This document shows positions 13,763-22,356 of a stretch of 64,000 bases of DNA, piece after piece. The stretch's first letter is position 1. Every line of letters begins with the position of its first letter. Under the pieces are notes generated by a model. The model did not search any database. It was given only the letters and a program-made list of their open reading frames with translations, and had not been told where the DNA came from. The stretch is from positions 88,457 through 152,456 of the forward strand of contig NZ_JAMYJR010000035.1 in NCBI RefSeq assembly GCF_024137025.1, read 5' to 3'. The translations under genes and the position numbers were made by a program. The DNA comes from Paractinoplanes aksuensis (GTDB lineage Bacteria > Actinomycetota > Actinomycetes > Mycobacteriales > Micromonosporaceae).

Positions 13763-15418
13763 TCAGCTCTCAGCCAGGTAGGCCCGCACCAGCTCGTGCG
13801 CGCGGTAGCGGCCCGGCTGGTGCTCGGTCAGCAGGTGCGCGTCCCGCAGTTCGCGCAGCAGCGCGGGCGCGGTCCGGTCCGCGGCCAGGTCGTCGCCGGC
13901 CGTCCGCAGCAGCGCCTGGGCGCCCGGGGACAGCGCCCGGTACGACCACGAGAACGCCTCGCGGAGTTCGTCGAGACCGGTGGCCGCGATCCGATCCAGG
14001 GGCTCGTCGGCGACCCGGGCGCAGACCACGGCCAGGGCCAGCGGCAGCCGGCCGCCGAGCGCGACGATCCGGTCGGTCTCGGAGCCGCGCCCGCCTAGCC
14101 GTTGCTCGACCAGCTCGCGGGCCTCGGCCGCGCCGGGCAGGCCGACCGGCAGCCGGACGGCGCCGTGACCGGCGACGAGGGCGGTGAGCCGCACCCGGCT
14201 GGTCACCAGCACCAGACACGCGGCCGAGGCCGGCAGCAGGTGCCGCACCTGCTCGGCGTCCCGGCAGTTGTCCAGCACGATCAGCAGGCGGCGGTCGGCG
14301 ACCAGGCTGCGGAACAGCCCGGCCTGCGCGTGCAGCTCGGCCGGGATGGCTCCGGCGGCGACACCGAGCGAGTGCAGGAAGCCGCGCAACGCCTCGGCCG
14401 GGGCCATCACGGTGCCCTGCCCCTGGAAGCCGCGCAGGTCCACGTACAACTGACCGTCGGGGAAGCCGGGCGCGAGCTGGTGGGCGAGGTGGACGGCGAG
14501 GGTCGTCTTGCCCACGCCGGGCATGCCGTCGACGGCCAGCACCCGCGGGCCGCCGGGCCGGGTCGCCGCGGCGTGGGCCCGCGCCAGCAGCGTCTCGCGA
14601 CCCGTGAAGTACGGCGGGTCCGGCGGCAACTGGGTGGGCCGGGGCAGGCCGGAGGAGCATGCGGACGGGGGCGCGGCCGCCTGCTGGTGCAGCACCCGGT
14701 CGTACGCCTGGCGCAGTTCCCGGCCCGGGTCGAGCCCGATCTCCTCGGCCAGCCGCCGGCGGACGTCGTGGAAACGGGCCACCGCCTCGGCCTGCCGTCC
14801 GTCGGCGGCCAGCGCGACCAGCAGCCGGCTCTGCAGCGACTCGTCCAGCGGGTACTGGTCGGAAACCTGACGCAGCGGGGTGAGGACGGTCCGGGTCTGC
14901 TCGCAGGCGACGGCGGCGTCGGCCGCTTCCCGTACGCCCAGGGCCCGCTCCCCCTCGATGGCCGCGAACGCCGGATGCCGCCCCAGTCCGGCCGCGCATC
15001 GCCCCCGCCACAGTTCCAACCCTCGCGAGTACGCGGCCAGGGCGCCCGCGGCATCGCCGGTGGCCATCCGGCTGCGGCCCTGTTCGATCAGCGCCCGGAA
15101 GCGCAGCAGGTCGAACGAGACCGGCTCGACCCGCAGGCGATAGCCGGTCTGCTCGCGCAACAGGTAACGGCCGACCTCGCGGGTTCGCAGCCCGGGCTCG
15201 AGCAGGCGGCGCAGGGCCCCGATCTGCCGGTGCACGGCGTTGGCCGCGCTGGGCGGGGCGTCGCCCTCCCAGAGCAGCTCGACCAGGTCGTCCATCGGCA
15301 CCAGCCCACCGGCCCGGGCCAGCAGCAGGGCGAGCACGAGCTGCTGCTGACGCGGGCCCAGCGGGATCTCGGCGTCGTCACGGCGGACGCGCATCGACCC
15401 GAGGAGATCGAAGTTCAC
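13763..15418 (-). CDS. SARP/AfsR-type regulator with NB-ARC domain
   Basis: Transcriptional regulator of about 551 aa. N-terminal OmpR-like winged helix (residues 1-90), bacterial transcriptional activation domain (about 95-240), then an NB-ARC ATPase with the P-loop GMPGVGKTT near residue 300 and the Walker B-like LLIVLDNC. It ends soon after, without the TPR repeats of full-length AfsR, so it is a shortened form. Likely an ATP-switched activator of nearby genes. The divergent methyltransferase/DUF4331 pair and the downstream antiporter are candidates. GTG at 15418 is chosen; TTG at 15436 is also in frame and lies inside the palindrome. Confidence 0.87.
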   Translation of the reverse strand: MNFDLLGSMRVRRDDAEIPLGPRQQQLVLALLLARAGGLVPMDDLVELLWEGDAPPSAANAVHRQIGALRRLLEPGLRTREVGRYLLREQTGYRLRVEPVSFDLLRFRALIEQGRSRMATGDAAGALAAYSRGLELWRGRCAAGLGRHPAFAAIEGERALGVREAADAAVACEQTRTVLTPLRQVSDQYPLDESLQSRLLVALAADGRQAEAVARFHDVRRRLAEEIGLDPGRELRQAYDRVLHQQAAAPPSACSSGLPRPTQLPPDPPYFTGRETLLARAHAAATRPGGPRVLAVDGMPGVGKTTLAVHLAHQLAPGFPDGQLYVDLRGFQGQGTVMAPAEALRGFLHSLGVAAGAIPAELHAQAGLFRSLVADRRLLIVLDNCRDAEQVRHLLPASAACLVLVTSRVRLTALVAGHGAVRLPVGLPGAAEARELVEQRLGGRGSETDRIVALGGRLPLALAVVCARVADEPLDRIAATGLDELREAFSWSYRALSPGAQALLRTAGDDLAADRTAPALLRELRDAHLLTEHQPGRYRAHELVRAYLAES

Positions 15419-15427
15419 GAGCGTCAG

Positions 15428-15453
15428 TTTATACAATCTACTGTTGTAGTAAA
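15428..15453. promoter_or_regulatory. AT-rich inverted repeat between divergent genes
   Basis: TTTATACAA (15428-15436) and TTGTAGTAAA (15444-15453) form an inverted repeat around a 7-bp spacer, with TACAA/TTGTA as the core arms. It is sharply AT-rich against GC-rich surroundings and sits directly upstream of the SARP-like gene and 74 bp upstream of the methyltransferase. It is probably an operator combined with a -10 region; the binding protein is unknown. Confidence 0.6.
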
Positions 15454-15526
15454 TCGGTGTCCCGCGTCACGGCGTTGAACAGACCCGTCGAGCCGTCGTT
15501 GACCGGGGGCGACGAAGGAGGTGCGC

Positions 15527-16270
15527 ATGGACAGCAGCGCGCTGCCGGACGACCGGGTCGCGGCCTTCCAGCTCTTCCAGCGCCTCGGCAAGCGGGTGCT
15601 GCGACCGGGTGGCCGCGAGCTCACGACCTGGCTGCTGGACGAGTTGCGGTTGCCCGGGGCGACCGTGGTCGAACTGGCGGCCGGCGCCGGGGACACCGGC
15701 CGGCTGGCCCGGGCCCACGGCGCGGCCTCGTACATCGGGGTCGATCTGCACCCCGGCGACCCCGAACACGCCGTACGGGCCGACGCCGCCACAACCGGCC
15801 TGGCCGCGGACTCGGCCGACGTGGTGTTCGGCGAGGCGCTCCTCAGCATGCAGGGCGACGGGGCCAAGCACCGGATCCTGACCGAGGCGACGCGACTGTT
15901 ACGCCCCGGCGGCCGGTTCGGGCTGCACGAGCTGGCCCTGGTGCCGGACTCGCTGGACGAGGACGCGCGCACCCGCATCCGGCGCTCGCTGGCCCAGGTC
16001 ATGCACGTCAACGCCCGGCCGCTGACCGTCGGCGAGTGGACCGGGCTGCTGGCCGTGCACGGCCTGACGGTCGAGGCCGCCCGCCCGGCCCCGATGGCCC
16101 TGCTGCAGCCCCGCCGCCTGATCGCCGACGAGGGCGTGCCCGGCGCGGCCCGCTTCGTCGGCAACGTGCTGCGCCGCCCGGACGCGCGGCACCGCATCCT
16201 CGCCATCCGCCGCACCCTGCGCGAACACCGCGCCCACCTCGCCGCCGTGGCGATCGTGGCCCATCTCTGA
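15527..16270 (+). CDS. Class I SAM-dependent methyltransferase
   Basis: A 247-aa methyltransferase with motif I VVELAAGAGDTG, the acidic end of strand 2 (IGVDLHP) and post-motif LLRPGGRFGLHEL. Substrate unknown. ATG at 15527 is preceded by a strong AAGGAGG; the GTG six bases upstream would lie on the ribosome binding site. It is divergent from the SARP-like regulator across the AT-rich palindrome and is followed after 17 bp by a DUF4331 gene, so the two are probably co-transcribed. Confidence 0.88.
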   Translation: MDSSALPDDRVAAFQLFQRLGKRVLRPGGRELTTWLLDELRLPGATVVELAAGAGDTGRLARAHGAASYIGVDLHPGDPEHAVRADAATTGLAADSADVVFGEALLSMQGDGAKHRILTEATRLLRPGGRFGLHELALVPDSLDEDARTRIRRSLAQVMHVNARPLTVGEWTGLLAVHGLTVEAARPAPMALLQPRRLIADEGVPGAARFVGNVLRRPDARHRILAIRRTLREHRAHLAAVAIVAHL

Positions 16271-16287
16271 GGATTGGAAACAACGCC

Positions 16288-17283
16288 GTGTCTCACCATC
16301 TCGACTCCCCCCTGGCCCGCCAGGACGCCCGTCTCAACATCACCGACCAGTACGTGTTCGACGTGCCCGGCGCGACCGTGTTCGTGATGGACGTGCGCAC
16401 CTCGCTGGCCGGCGAGGACAAGCCGCTCGGCTTCCACCCCGAGGGCCGGTACGAGTTCAAGATCCACCTCGACGGGGCCGCGGTCGAGGACCTGACCTAC
16501 CGGTTCGTCTTCGAGGACGGCCCGGACTACCGGGTCTACCGGCTGACCGGCGCCGAGGCGGCGGACGACACCGCCGTAGGCGTGCAGATCGCCCACGGGC
16601 ATCTCGGCAAAGAGATCACCGGCGACGGCGACGAGACCATCTGGGCCGGCCGGGCCGCCGAGCCGTTCTATCTCGACCTGCGCCAGCTGGGCGCGGTCGA
16701 CGAGCTGGTGCAGCACGGCCGGGACGCCGACCTGCGCCCACCGGCCGACGTGGCCAGCACGTTCGCCGGCTCCACGGTGTCCACCATCGTGCTGCGGGTG
16801 CCGCTGACCGACCCCCGGCTGCGCACCGGCCGCCCGATCCGGGTCTGGAGCGTCACCAAGCTGGCCACCGACGCCGGCGGCTGGGGGCAGATCAACCGGG
16901 CCGGGCTGCCGATGATCTGGCCGATCTTCCGCGACCACGACTCGCAGGCGGCCAGCCACGCCAACGAGACGGTGCCGGCCGACGACATCGCCAACTACGG
17001 CGCGGCCACGGGCGAGCTGATCGCCGAGGCGGTGCGGCGGCTCGAGACGTCGGGCCGGCCCGAGGCGTACGCGGCCGAGGTCGTACAGCGGATCTTCCCG
17101 GACACCCTGCCGTACGTCGTGGGCACGCCGGCGGCCTTCTCGTTCGCCGCGTTCAACGGGCGGCACCTCGGCGACAACGCCCCCGAGGTGATGTTCTCGC
17201 TGGTCACCAACTCGGCGGTGAGCACGGGGCTGGCCCCGACGACGACGTCGGACGAGTTCCCGTACGTCATTCCGGCCAACTAG
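16288..17283 (+). CDS. DUF4331 family protein
   Basis: A 331-aa protein starting GTG TCT CAC CAT, giving the characteristic DUF4331 opening SHHLDSPLARQDARLNITDQ followed by VFDVPGATVFVMD. No signal peptide or membrane segment is visible. The family is widespread in actinomycetes, without an assigned biochemical function as far as I know. GAGGATTGG lies about 11 bases upstream of the start. Probably in one transcript with the methyltransferase; a strong hairpin follows the gene. Confidence 0.88.
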   Translation: MSHHLDSPLARQDARLNITDQYVFDVPGATVFVMDVRTSLAGEDKPLGFHPEGRYEFKIHLDGAAVEDLTYRFVFEDGPDYRVYRLTGAEAADDTAVGVQIAHGHLGKEITGDGDETIWAGRAAEPFYLDLRQLGAVDELVQHGRDADLRPPADVASTFAGSTVSTIVLRVPLTDPRLRTGRPIRVWSVTKLATDAGGWGQINRAGLPMIWPIFRDHDSQAASHANETVPADDIANYGAATGELIAEAVRRLETSGRPEAYAAEVVQRIFPDTLPYVVGTPAAFSFAAFNGRHLGDNAPEVMFSLVTNSAVSTGLAPTTTSDEFPYVIPAN

Positions 17284-17292
17284 GGAGTCGAG

Positions 17293-17342
17293 GTCGCCGG
17301 AGCCCGGCAGGCAGGGGGGGCGAGAGGCCGGGCCCCGGCGAC
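17293..17342. terminator. Bidirectional hairpin terminator
   Basis: GTCGCCGGAGCCCGG (17293-17307) pairs at 14 of 15 positions with CCGGGCCCCGGCGAC (17328-17342) around a 20-nt loop. It lies between the convergent DUF4331 and lipoprotein genes. Confidence 0.8.
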
Positions 17343-17345
17343 CGG

Positions 17346-17963
17346 CTATTTGACGCGCTGGCCGTCGGGGGCGACCGCGAACCAGGTGCCGCCGACGCCC
17401 TGGCCCTTCAGGTCGCCGGGGTTCTTGTCCTGGGCGAAGCGGTAGACGGGCCAGCCGCCGACGGTCAGCTGCACCGTGCCGTCGTCGCGGCGGATCGCGC
17501 CGATCATCTCGGGGTCGACGCCGGCCAGGTAGACGTTGCCGGTCTCCTGGATGGTCACGGGCGGCCACTTCTGGGCGCAGTCGTCGAAGCAGGTGGTCTT
17601 GGACGGGTCAGCCGAGTCGTCGTCGAACCGGTAGAGGGCGGCCTGGTTGATGTTGATCAGGTGCGGCTTGTTCAGCGGGGGCGAGGTGACCGCGGACAGC
17701 TGGACCCAGACCGGGGGCTGCTCCTGCACCTCGATGCCGATCACCGTGCCGCCGTTGCCGGTTTTGCCGTCCTTCTCGGCGGTCGAGTTGACCAGCTTGA
17801 GCTCATCGTCCTCGGCCGGGGTGGTGACCGACGCGGCGGGCGGCGGTGCGGGTTGATCTCCGGCGTCACCGATGGTCACAGTCTTGCCGCAGCCGGCCGC
17901 GAGCATCGCGGCGCCGAGAAGGACGACCGCGGCACGGGTCTTGATCAGCGTCATGCCCGACAC
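17346..17963 (-). CDS. Secreted-repeat lipoprotein (COG4315-like)
   Basis: A 205-aa lipoprotein: basic N-terminus, hydrophobic stretch and lipobox LAAGC (Cys about residue 25), then a Pro/Ala/Thr linker. The mature part has two segments resembling the secreted repeat of unknown function (PF03640-like): LYRFDDDS...TCFDDCAQKWPP and VYRFAQDKNPGD. These are found in many actinobacterial lipoproteins, some with redox or haem-related context. A conserved Cys pair (TCFDDC) is present. GTG at 17963 is favoured because GAGGCGGG lies about 11 bases upstream; ATG at 17954 is the alternative. It is divergent from the orphan qcrB. Confidence 0.85.
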   Translation of the reverse strand: MSGMTLIKTRAAVVLLGAAMLAAGCGKTVTIGDAGDQPAPPPAASVTTPAEDDELKLVNSTAEKDGKTGNGGTVIGIEVQEQPPVWVQLSAVTSPPLNKPHLININQAALYRFDDDSADPSKTTCFDDCAQKWPPVTIQETGNVYLAGVDPEMIGAIRRDDGTVQLTVGGWPVYRFAQDKNPGDLKGQGVGGTWFAVAPDGQRVK

Positions 17964-18070
17964 ACGAGACAGCCCGCCTCAATGGTTCGAGTTCCTCTGC
18001 TCCTCTGTGACGTGGGCCTCCCCGATCGCTCCAGGTGTCACACCTTGTCGCGCCGAGCCGTCAAAGGTTC

Positions 18071-19765
18071 ATGGCAGCACGGATCAAGCAGACCCGCTCG
18101 CAGAAGGTGTCGGCGGCCGCGGCCGGGGTCGACGAGCGGTTCCAGGTCTCCACACCCCTGCGCGGAGTGCTCAACAAGGTGTTCCCGGACCACTGGTCCT
18201 TCCTGCTGGGCGAGATCGCGCTGTTCTCGTTCATCGCCCTGCTGCTGACCGGGGTGTTCCTCACCCTGTTCTACGAGCCGTCGATGCAGGAAGTCACCTA
18301 CCAGGGGTCGTATCCGGCGCTGCGCGGGGTCGAGGTCAGCAAGGCCTACCAGTCGACCCTCGATCTGTCGTTCGAGGTGCGCGGGGGCTTGTTCGTGCGG
18401 CAGATGCACCACTGGTCGGCGCTGCTGTTCATGGCGGCGATCGTCGTGCACATGGCCCGTACGTTCTTCACGGGTGCTTTCCGCAAGCCGCGCGAAGCCA
18501 ACTGGGTGCTCGGCGTCGGCCTGTTCGTGTTCGGCTTCCTGGCCGGGTTCACCGGTTACTCGCTGCCGGACGACGGGCTTTCCGGCACCGGGCTCCGCAT
18601 CGCGTCGGCCATCATCCTGTCGATCCCGGTCATCGGCACCTGGACGTCGGCCGCGCTGTTCGGCGGCGAGTTCCCGGGTGATCTCATCATCGGGCGGTTC
18701 TTCATCCTGCACGTGCTGCTGATCCCGGCCGTGCTGCTGGCCCTGATCGCCGTCCATGTGGGCTTGGTCTTCATCCAGAAACACACTCAATGGCCGGGAC
18801 CGGGGAGGACCGAGCACAACGTGGTCGGCGAGCGCATGTTCCCGCGGTACGCGCTCAAACAGGGCGGCATGTTCATGTCGGTGTTCGCGGTGCTCGCCCT
18901 GAGCGCCGGGTTGTTCCAGATCAACCCGATCTGGCTGTTCGGCCCGTACCGGCCGGCTGATGTGTCGGCGGCCAGCCAGCCCGACTGGTACGTCATGTTC
19001 CTCGACGGCCTGGTGCGGCTCATGCCGGCCTGGCAGATCACCATTCCGATCGGGGACGGCTACAGCATCCCGCCCATCTTCTGGCCGGCGGTGGCCGGGT
19101 TCGGCGCGCTGCTCACCTTGACCGCGGCCTATCCGTTCCTGGAAAGACGATGGAACAAGGACTACGAGCGGCACAACCTGTTGCAGCGGCCACGCGACGT
19201 GCCGCACCGGACGGGGCTGGGCGTGATGGCGTTGACGTTCTTCTTCATCGCGACGGTCTCCGGCGGCAACGACATCATCGCCGACAAATTCCACGTCAGC
19301 CTCAACGCGATGACGTGGGCCGGGCGGATCGGGCTGATCATCGGGCCGGCGGTGGCGTACGCGGTCACGGTGCGCCTCTGCCTGGGGCTGCAGCAGCACG
19401 ACCGGGAGGTGCTGGCGCACGGGGTGGAGACCGGCATCATCCGGCGGCTGCCGAACGGGGCCTTCGAAGAGGTGCACCAGCCGCTCGCGGTCGACCCGCC
19501 GAAGTACGGCGGGTGGGTCGTGCCGAAGAAGATGAACCGGGTGGGGGCGTTGCCGCCGGCCGTCAAGGGCTTCTTCTTCCCGGTCGAGCACGCGGCGCCC
19601 CGGGCGGTCTCGGGCGCGCTCGAAGCCAACGGCTCCTCAACCGCGCTCACAGCCAATGGCCCCTCAACCGCGCTCACGGCCAACGGCTCCTCGGCCAACG
19701 GCTCCTCGGCCAACGGCTCTTCAGCTCCGGCGGACGCCGATCACGGCCGGCAGGAGGTGGGTTAG
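18071..19765 (+). CDS. qcrB: Cytochrome bc1 cytochrome b subunit (QcrB paralogue)
   Basis: Membrane cytochrome b of about 564 aa with the actinobacterial bc1/bcc architecture: eight or more transmembrane helices, bis-haem ligand pairs (QMHHWSALLFM...VVHMAR and ILHVLL...AVHVGL) and the Qo-site motif PDWY. No qcrC or qcrA, cytochrome c oxidase or biogenesis genes are adjacent, whereas the housekeeping copy normally closes a qcrCAB operon, so this is probably a second copy. The C-terminus carries an Ala-Asn-Gly-Ser repeat tail absent from typical QcrB. ATG at 18071 is used; an in-frame GTG lies at 18035. The stop overlaps the convergent gpsA stop by two bases. Confidence 0.92.
   Translation: MAARIKQTRSQKVSAAAAGVDERFQVSTPLRGVLNKVFPDHWSFLLGEIALFSFIALLLTGVFLTLFYEPSMQEVTYQGSYPALRGVEVSKAYQSTLDLSFEVRGGLFVRQMHHWSALLFMAAIVVHMARTFFTGAFRKPREANWVLGVGLFVFGFLAGFTGYSLPDDGLSGTGLRIASAIILSIPVIGTWTSAALFGGEFPGDLIIGRFFILHVLLIPAVLLALIAVHVGLVFIQKHTQWPGPGRTEHNVVGERMFPRYALKQGGMFMSVFAVLALSAGLFQINPIWLFGPYRPADVSAASQPDWYVMFLDGLVRLMPAWQITIPIGDGYSIPPIFWPAVAGFGALLTLTAAYPFLERRWNKDYERHNLLQRPRDVPHRTGLGVMALTFFFIATVSGGNDIIADKFHVSLNAMTWAGRIGLIIGPAVAYAVTVRLCLGLQQHDREVLAHGVETGIIRRLPNGAFEEVHQPLAVDPPKYGGWVVPKKMNRVGALPPAVKGFFFPVEHAAPRAVSGALEANGSSTALTANGPSTALTANGSSANGSSANGSSAPADADHGRQEVG
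19625..19723 (+). repeat. In-frame tandem repeats in the QcrB C-terminal tail
   Basis: Two 27-bp units (19625-19678; ANGSSTALT, ANGPSTALT) are followed by three 15-bp units (19679-19723; ANGSS). All lengths are multiples of three and the frame stays open to the stop codon. Confidence 0.9.
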
Positions 19766-20763
19766 CCCGGCTCGGACTCGTGGCCGGCCGGGACGGAGCG
19801 CAGCAGGCCGTCGTACGCGTGCTCGGCGGTGATGTCACCGGTGACCACGCGGTGGATCGTGCGGGTGATGGGCATGGCCAGCCCGTACTGGTCGGCCAAC
19901 TGGGTCGCGGCGTGCACGGTCTTGACGCCCTCGGCGACCTGACCCATCTCGGCCAGGATCTCGTCGAGGCTGCGGCCACGCCCCAGCTGCTCGCCGACGT
20001 ACCGGTTGCGGCTGTGCGGGCTGATGCAGGTGGCCACCAGATCACCCATCCCGGCCAGCCCGGCCAGGGTCGCCGGCTCGCCACCCATCGCGACGGCGAG
20101 GGTGCTCAGCTCGGCCAGCCCGCGCGAGATCACCCCCGCCCGCGTGTTGTCACCGACGCCGAGCCCCTGCGCGATCCCGGTCGCGATGGCGACGACGTTC
20201 TTGAGGGCGCCACCGACCTCACAACCGATGACATCGTGGTTGGTGTAGACGCGGAGCAGCCCCCGCCGAAACACGCGCTGCAGCTCGGCCGCGACCGTCA
20301 GATCCTCGGTCGCGATCACGGTCGCCGCGGCCATACCGGCCATGATCTCTTTGGCCAGGTTGGGCCCGGTGAGCGCGGCCGCCGGATGCCCCGGCAGCAC
20401 GTCCTTGATCACCTCGGTCATCCGCAGCAGCGAGTCCCGCTCCAGCCCCTTGCTGAGACTGACCACGGGAATCCACGGGTGCAGATGCGGCCGCACCTGC
20501 TCGAGGGTCGCGCGAAAAGCCCCCGTGGGTACGCCGACCACGAGCAACTCGGCATGGCCGGCCGCCTCGGCCAGGTCGGCCGTGGCCCGCAGCCGGTCGG
20601 GCAGCGGAAAGCCCTTGAGATAGCGCTCGTTGGTGTGCTTGACGCCGATCTCTTCCGCCGCCTCGGGATTACGGGCCCAGATCAGCGACTCATGATCCCG
20701 CCGGGTCAGGACGGAAGCGACCGTCGTACCCCACGATCCCGCGCCCAGCACAGTGACCCGCAT
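19762..20763 (-). CDS. gpsA: Glycerol-3-phosphate dehydrogenase [NAD(P)+]
   Basis: A 333-aa cytosolic enzyme interconverting dihydroxyacetone phosphate and sn-glycerol 3-phosphate for phospholipid synthesis. N-terminal Rossmann motif VTVLGAGSWGTT, then SLSKGLE, TGPNLAKEI and the catalytic Lys region GGALKNVVAIATG. ATG at 20763 is preceded by AGGGGAACC. The stop codon overlaps the qcrB stop tail to tail. Probably monocistronic. Confidence 0.95.
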   Translation of the reverse strand: MRVTVLGAGSWGTTVASVLTRRDHESLIWARNPEAAEEIGVKHTNERYLKGFPLPDRLRATADLAEAAGHAELLVVGVPTGAFRATLEQVRPHLHPWIPVVSLSKGLERDSLLRMTEVIKDVLPGHPAAALTGPNLAKEIMAGMAAATVIATEDLTVAAELQRVFRRGLLRVYTNHDVIGCEVGGALKNVVAIATGIAQGLGVGDNTRAGVISRGLAELSTLAVAMGGEPATLAGLAGMGDLVATCISPHSRNRYVGEQLGRGRSLDEILAEMGQVAEGVKTVHAATQLADQYGLAMPITRTIHRVVTGDITAEHAYDGLLRSVPAGHESEPG

Positions 20764-20881
20764 GGTTCCCCTCTCCCTGACGTGGGTCGAGGATACGGTG
20801 CCCACCCCCGTTCCGGGCCTACCGGCGTTGCTTCGAAGTGGTGTACTGACGATCACGCCCAGCAACCATGAACGGGGAAAC

Positions 20882-21217
20882 GTGACAACCGGACAATCCG
20901 TGCGCGGACGCTACGGCGGCCCCGCCGAGTTCATCGCCTTCGCCGGCATCTTCGTGGTGCTGATCCTCCTCGCCGTGGGCACCCTGATCGCCGGCGCCCA
21001 CATCATGTCCAACGGTTGCATCGTCGGAACGAGTCAGGACCTCTGCCCGATCAACGGCCCGGAATGGTCGCGCCCCCTCCCCGCGTACGCCATCGCCCTG
21101 GGCGTCCTCTCCGGCTTCGTCGGCCTGGCCGCCGGCCGCCCGGTCCGCAACCCCGCCCTCACCACCGGCTACGTCCTGGTCGCCACCGGCCTGCTCATCA
21201 GCCTCCTGATCGGCTGA
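20882..21217 (+). CDS. Small membrane protein of unknown function, 111 aa
   Basis: Starts GTG ACA ACC GGA with GGGGAAAC directly upstream. Three hydrophobic segments are visible (about residues 18-42, 68-85 and 92-110), separated by a short loop with two cysteines (GCIVGTSQDLC) that may form a disulphide outside the cell. No family recognised. Divergent from gpsA. Confidence 0.75.
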   Translation: MTTGQSVRGRYGGPAEFIAFAGIFVVLILLAVGTLIAGAHIMSNGCIVGTSQDLCPINGPEWSRPLPAYAIALGVLSGFVGLAAGRPVRNPALTTGYVLVATGLLISLLIG

Positions 21218-21248
21218 CCGAACCACCCCTCGCACGACGATCGGCTCG

Positions 21249-21279
21249 TTGATTCGACATAGTCACGCGACTATAGTCG
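21249..21279 (+). promoter_or_regulatory. Promoter with overlapping palindromes upstream of hicB-like gene
   Basis: TTGATT (21249) and TATAGT (21272) are spaced 17 bp, a good sigma-70-type promoter. Two perfect palindromes overlap the -10: ATAGTC-ACGC-GACTAT (21259-21274) and CGACTATAGTCG (21268-21279). The arrangement suits autorepression by an antitoxin. Confidence 0.65.
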
Positions 21280-21311
21280 TGCGATGACGCACAATCGGGG
21301 AAACCACCGAC

Positions 21312-21524
21312 GTGACTGAGCTTCGCACCGTGACCGTGCCGATTGTCGTCGGGCGGGATGAGGACGGCGTTTGGTGTGCTTGCGCCCAGTTACGCCCGGG
21401 TGCGGGTGCACACGGCGAGGGCGAGACCGAGGACGCTGCGGTCGAAGATCTCCGCCAGGCACTGATCGGGCTGATCGAGGAGTTCGGCGTTCCCCGGGAG
21501 CTTTCGGTCACCGTGGCTGCTTGA
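21312..21524 (+). CDS. HicB-like antitoxin
   Basis: A 70-aa protein with the partial RNase H-like HicB pattern: an N-terminal beta hairpin (VPIVVGRDEDGVWCA), then GETEDAAVEDLRQALIGLIEEFG. GTG start with GGGG about 11 bases upstream. The usual partner, the HicA mRNA interferase, would follow directly. The stop overlaps an ATG (TGATG) that begins a HicA-like opening but then diverges. The operator upstream fits autoregulation. It could also be a solitary HicB-fold protein. Confidence 0.7.
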   Translation: MTELRTVTVPIVVGRDEDGVWCACAQLRPGAGAHGEGETEDAAVEDLRQALIGLIEEFGVPRELSVTVAA

Positions 21525-21660
21525 TGCCGCCGCTCCCCTGCATCCCGGCACCGGATCTGACTTCGGCTGCGCGGCGGCGGCCGTATTCGGCCAGGGCGTG
21601 GAAGGCGGCCTTGGGGGTCCAGGAAGGCCCGAGTACAAGATGCGGGGCATTCCCGCGGTC
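21524..21660 (+). pseudogene. Possible hicA stump
   Basis: An ATG overlapping the hicB-like stop (TGATG) opens the sequence MPPLPCIPAPDL, which resembles the N-terminus of HicA toxins. The expected Gly-Ser-His catalytic segment does not follow in this or the neighbouring frames. If real, the toxin is truncated or scrambled. The end coordinate is approximate. Confidence 0.3.
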
Positions 21661-21687
21661 CTGGTCGACATCGTGGACGAGCTGTTC

Positions 21688-22266
21688 CTACCCCTCGTGC
21701 GGGTGCGGGGTTGAGCCGGACCGGCGGGTGGTGGCTGCGGTGCGTACCTCGTCGGTTTCCATCGGGTCGGTGGTCAGAAAGTCGAGTCTTTCGTTGACTT
21801 CCGGGGTGAGGGGGGCGTGTTCGGCGCCGAACTCGCGGACGGCCGGCTCGCAGTCCCAGAGGGCCTCGGCCAGGCGGGGATGGACGTGGTCGGGGTCGAG
21901 GATGAACAGCGCCCGCAGATAGGCGGCCCGTTCGTACGAGTGGGGGCTGTGCCACAGGCGGTGCAGACGGGGCACGGCGGTTCGGGCCGCCTCGCCACCG
22001 ATGCGGGCCAGACCCGCGGCCAGGTCGTCGTAGCCGCAGAGGTCGTCGGGGCGGCTGTCGAGCCAGTCCCAGGCGGTGATCAGGGCCGGGGCGTCAGCTT
22101 CATCGCCGTGCTCGGCGAGCAGCGTGCAGGCCGACCAGCGCACGGGATGTGCCGCGGTCGCGGACCAGCGGCGGGCGAGGGGAAGCGCCCGGGGGCCGAG
22201 CAGGTCGAGGGAACGGCGCACTGCTGCGCGCAGGTCATCGACCGGAAGGCCGTCGAGCAGAGGCAA
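21688..22266 (-). CDS. HEAT-repeat-like protein, probably truncated
   Basis: About 192 aa, rich in helical repeats with Arg/Ala/Leu periodicity (AVRRSLDLLGPRALPLARRW, HPVRWSACTLLAEHG, AVPRLHRLWHSPHSYERAAYLRALF). It reads like the C-terminal part of a HEAT/armadillo-type protein. The only start in frame is a TTG at 22266, with no convincing ribosome binding site. The DNA upstream belongs to another degraded reading frame, so the 5' part may have been lost. Function unknown. Confidence 0.5.
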   Translation of the reverse strand: MPLLDGLPVDDLRAAVRRSLDLLGPRALPLARRWSATAAHPVRWSACTLLAEHGDEADAPALITAWDWLDSRPDDLCGYDDLAAGLARIGGEAARTAVPRLHRLWHSPHSYERAAYLRALFILDPDHVHPRLAEALWDCEPAVREFGAEHAPLTPEVNERLDFLTTDPMETDEVRTAATTRRSGSTPHPHEG

Positions 22267-22356
22267 CAGGCCGGGCCCAGGCCGTCGCGCTCTCGGCGAA
22301 AGAGCTGGCGCCGCCCGGCCGGCCCCGCCCCCACCCGTCGCGACCCCCTCACCTGC

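Noticed and set aside
18033..18045. AGGTGTCACACCT palindrome upstream of qcrB
   Set aside because: A perfect short palindrome, but I cannot tie it to a known regulator, and chance occurrence is plausible. Not listed as an operator.
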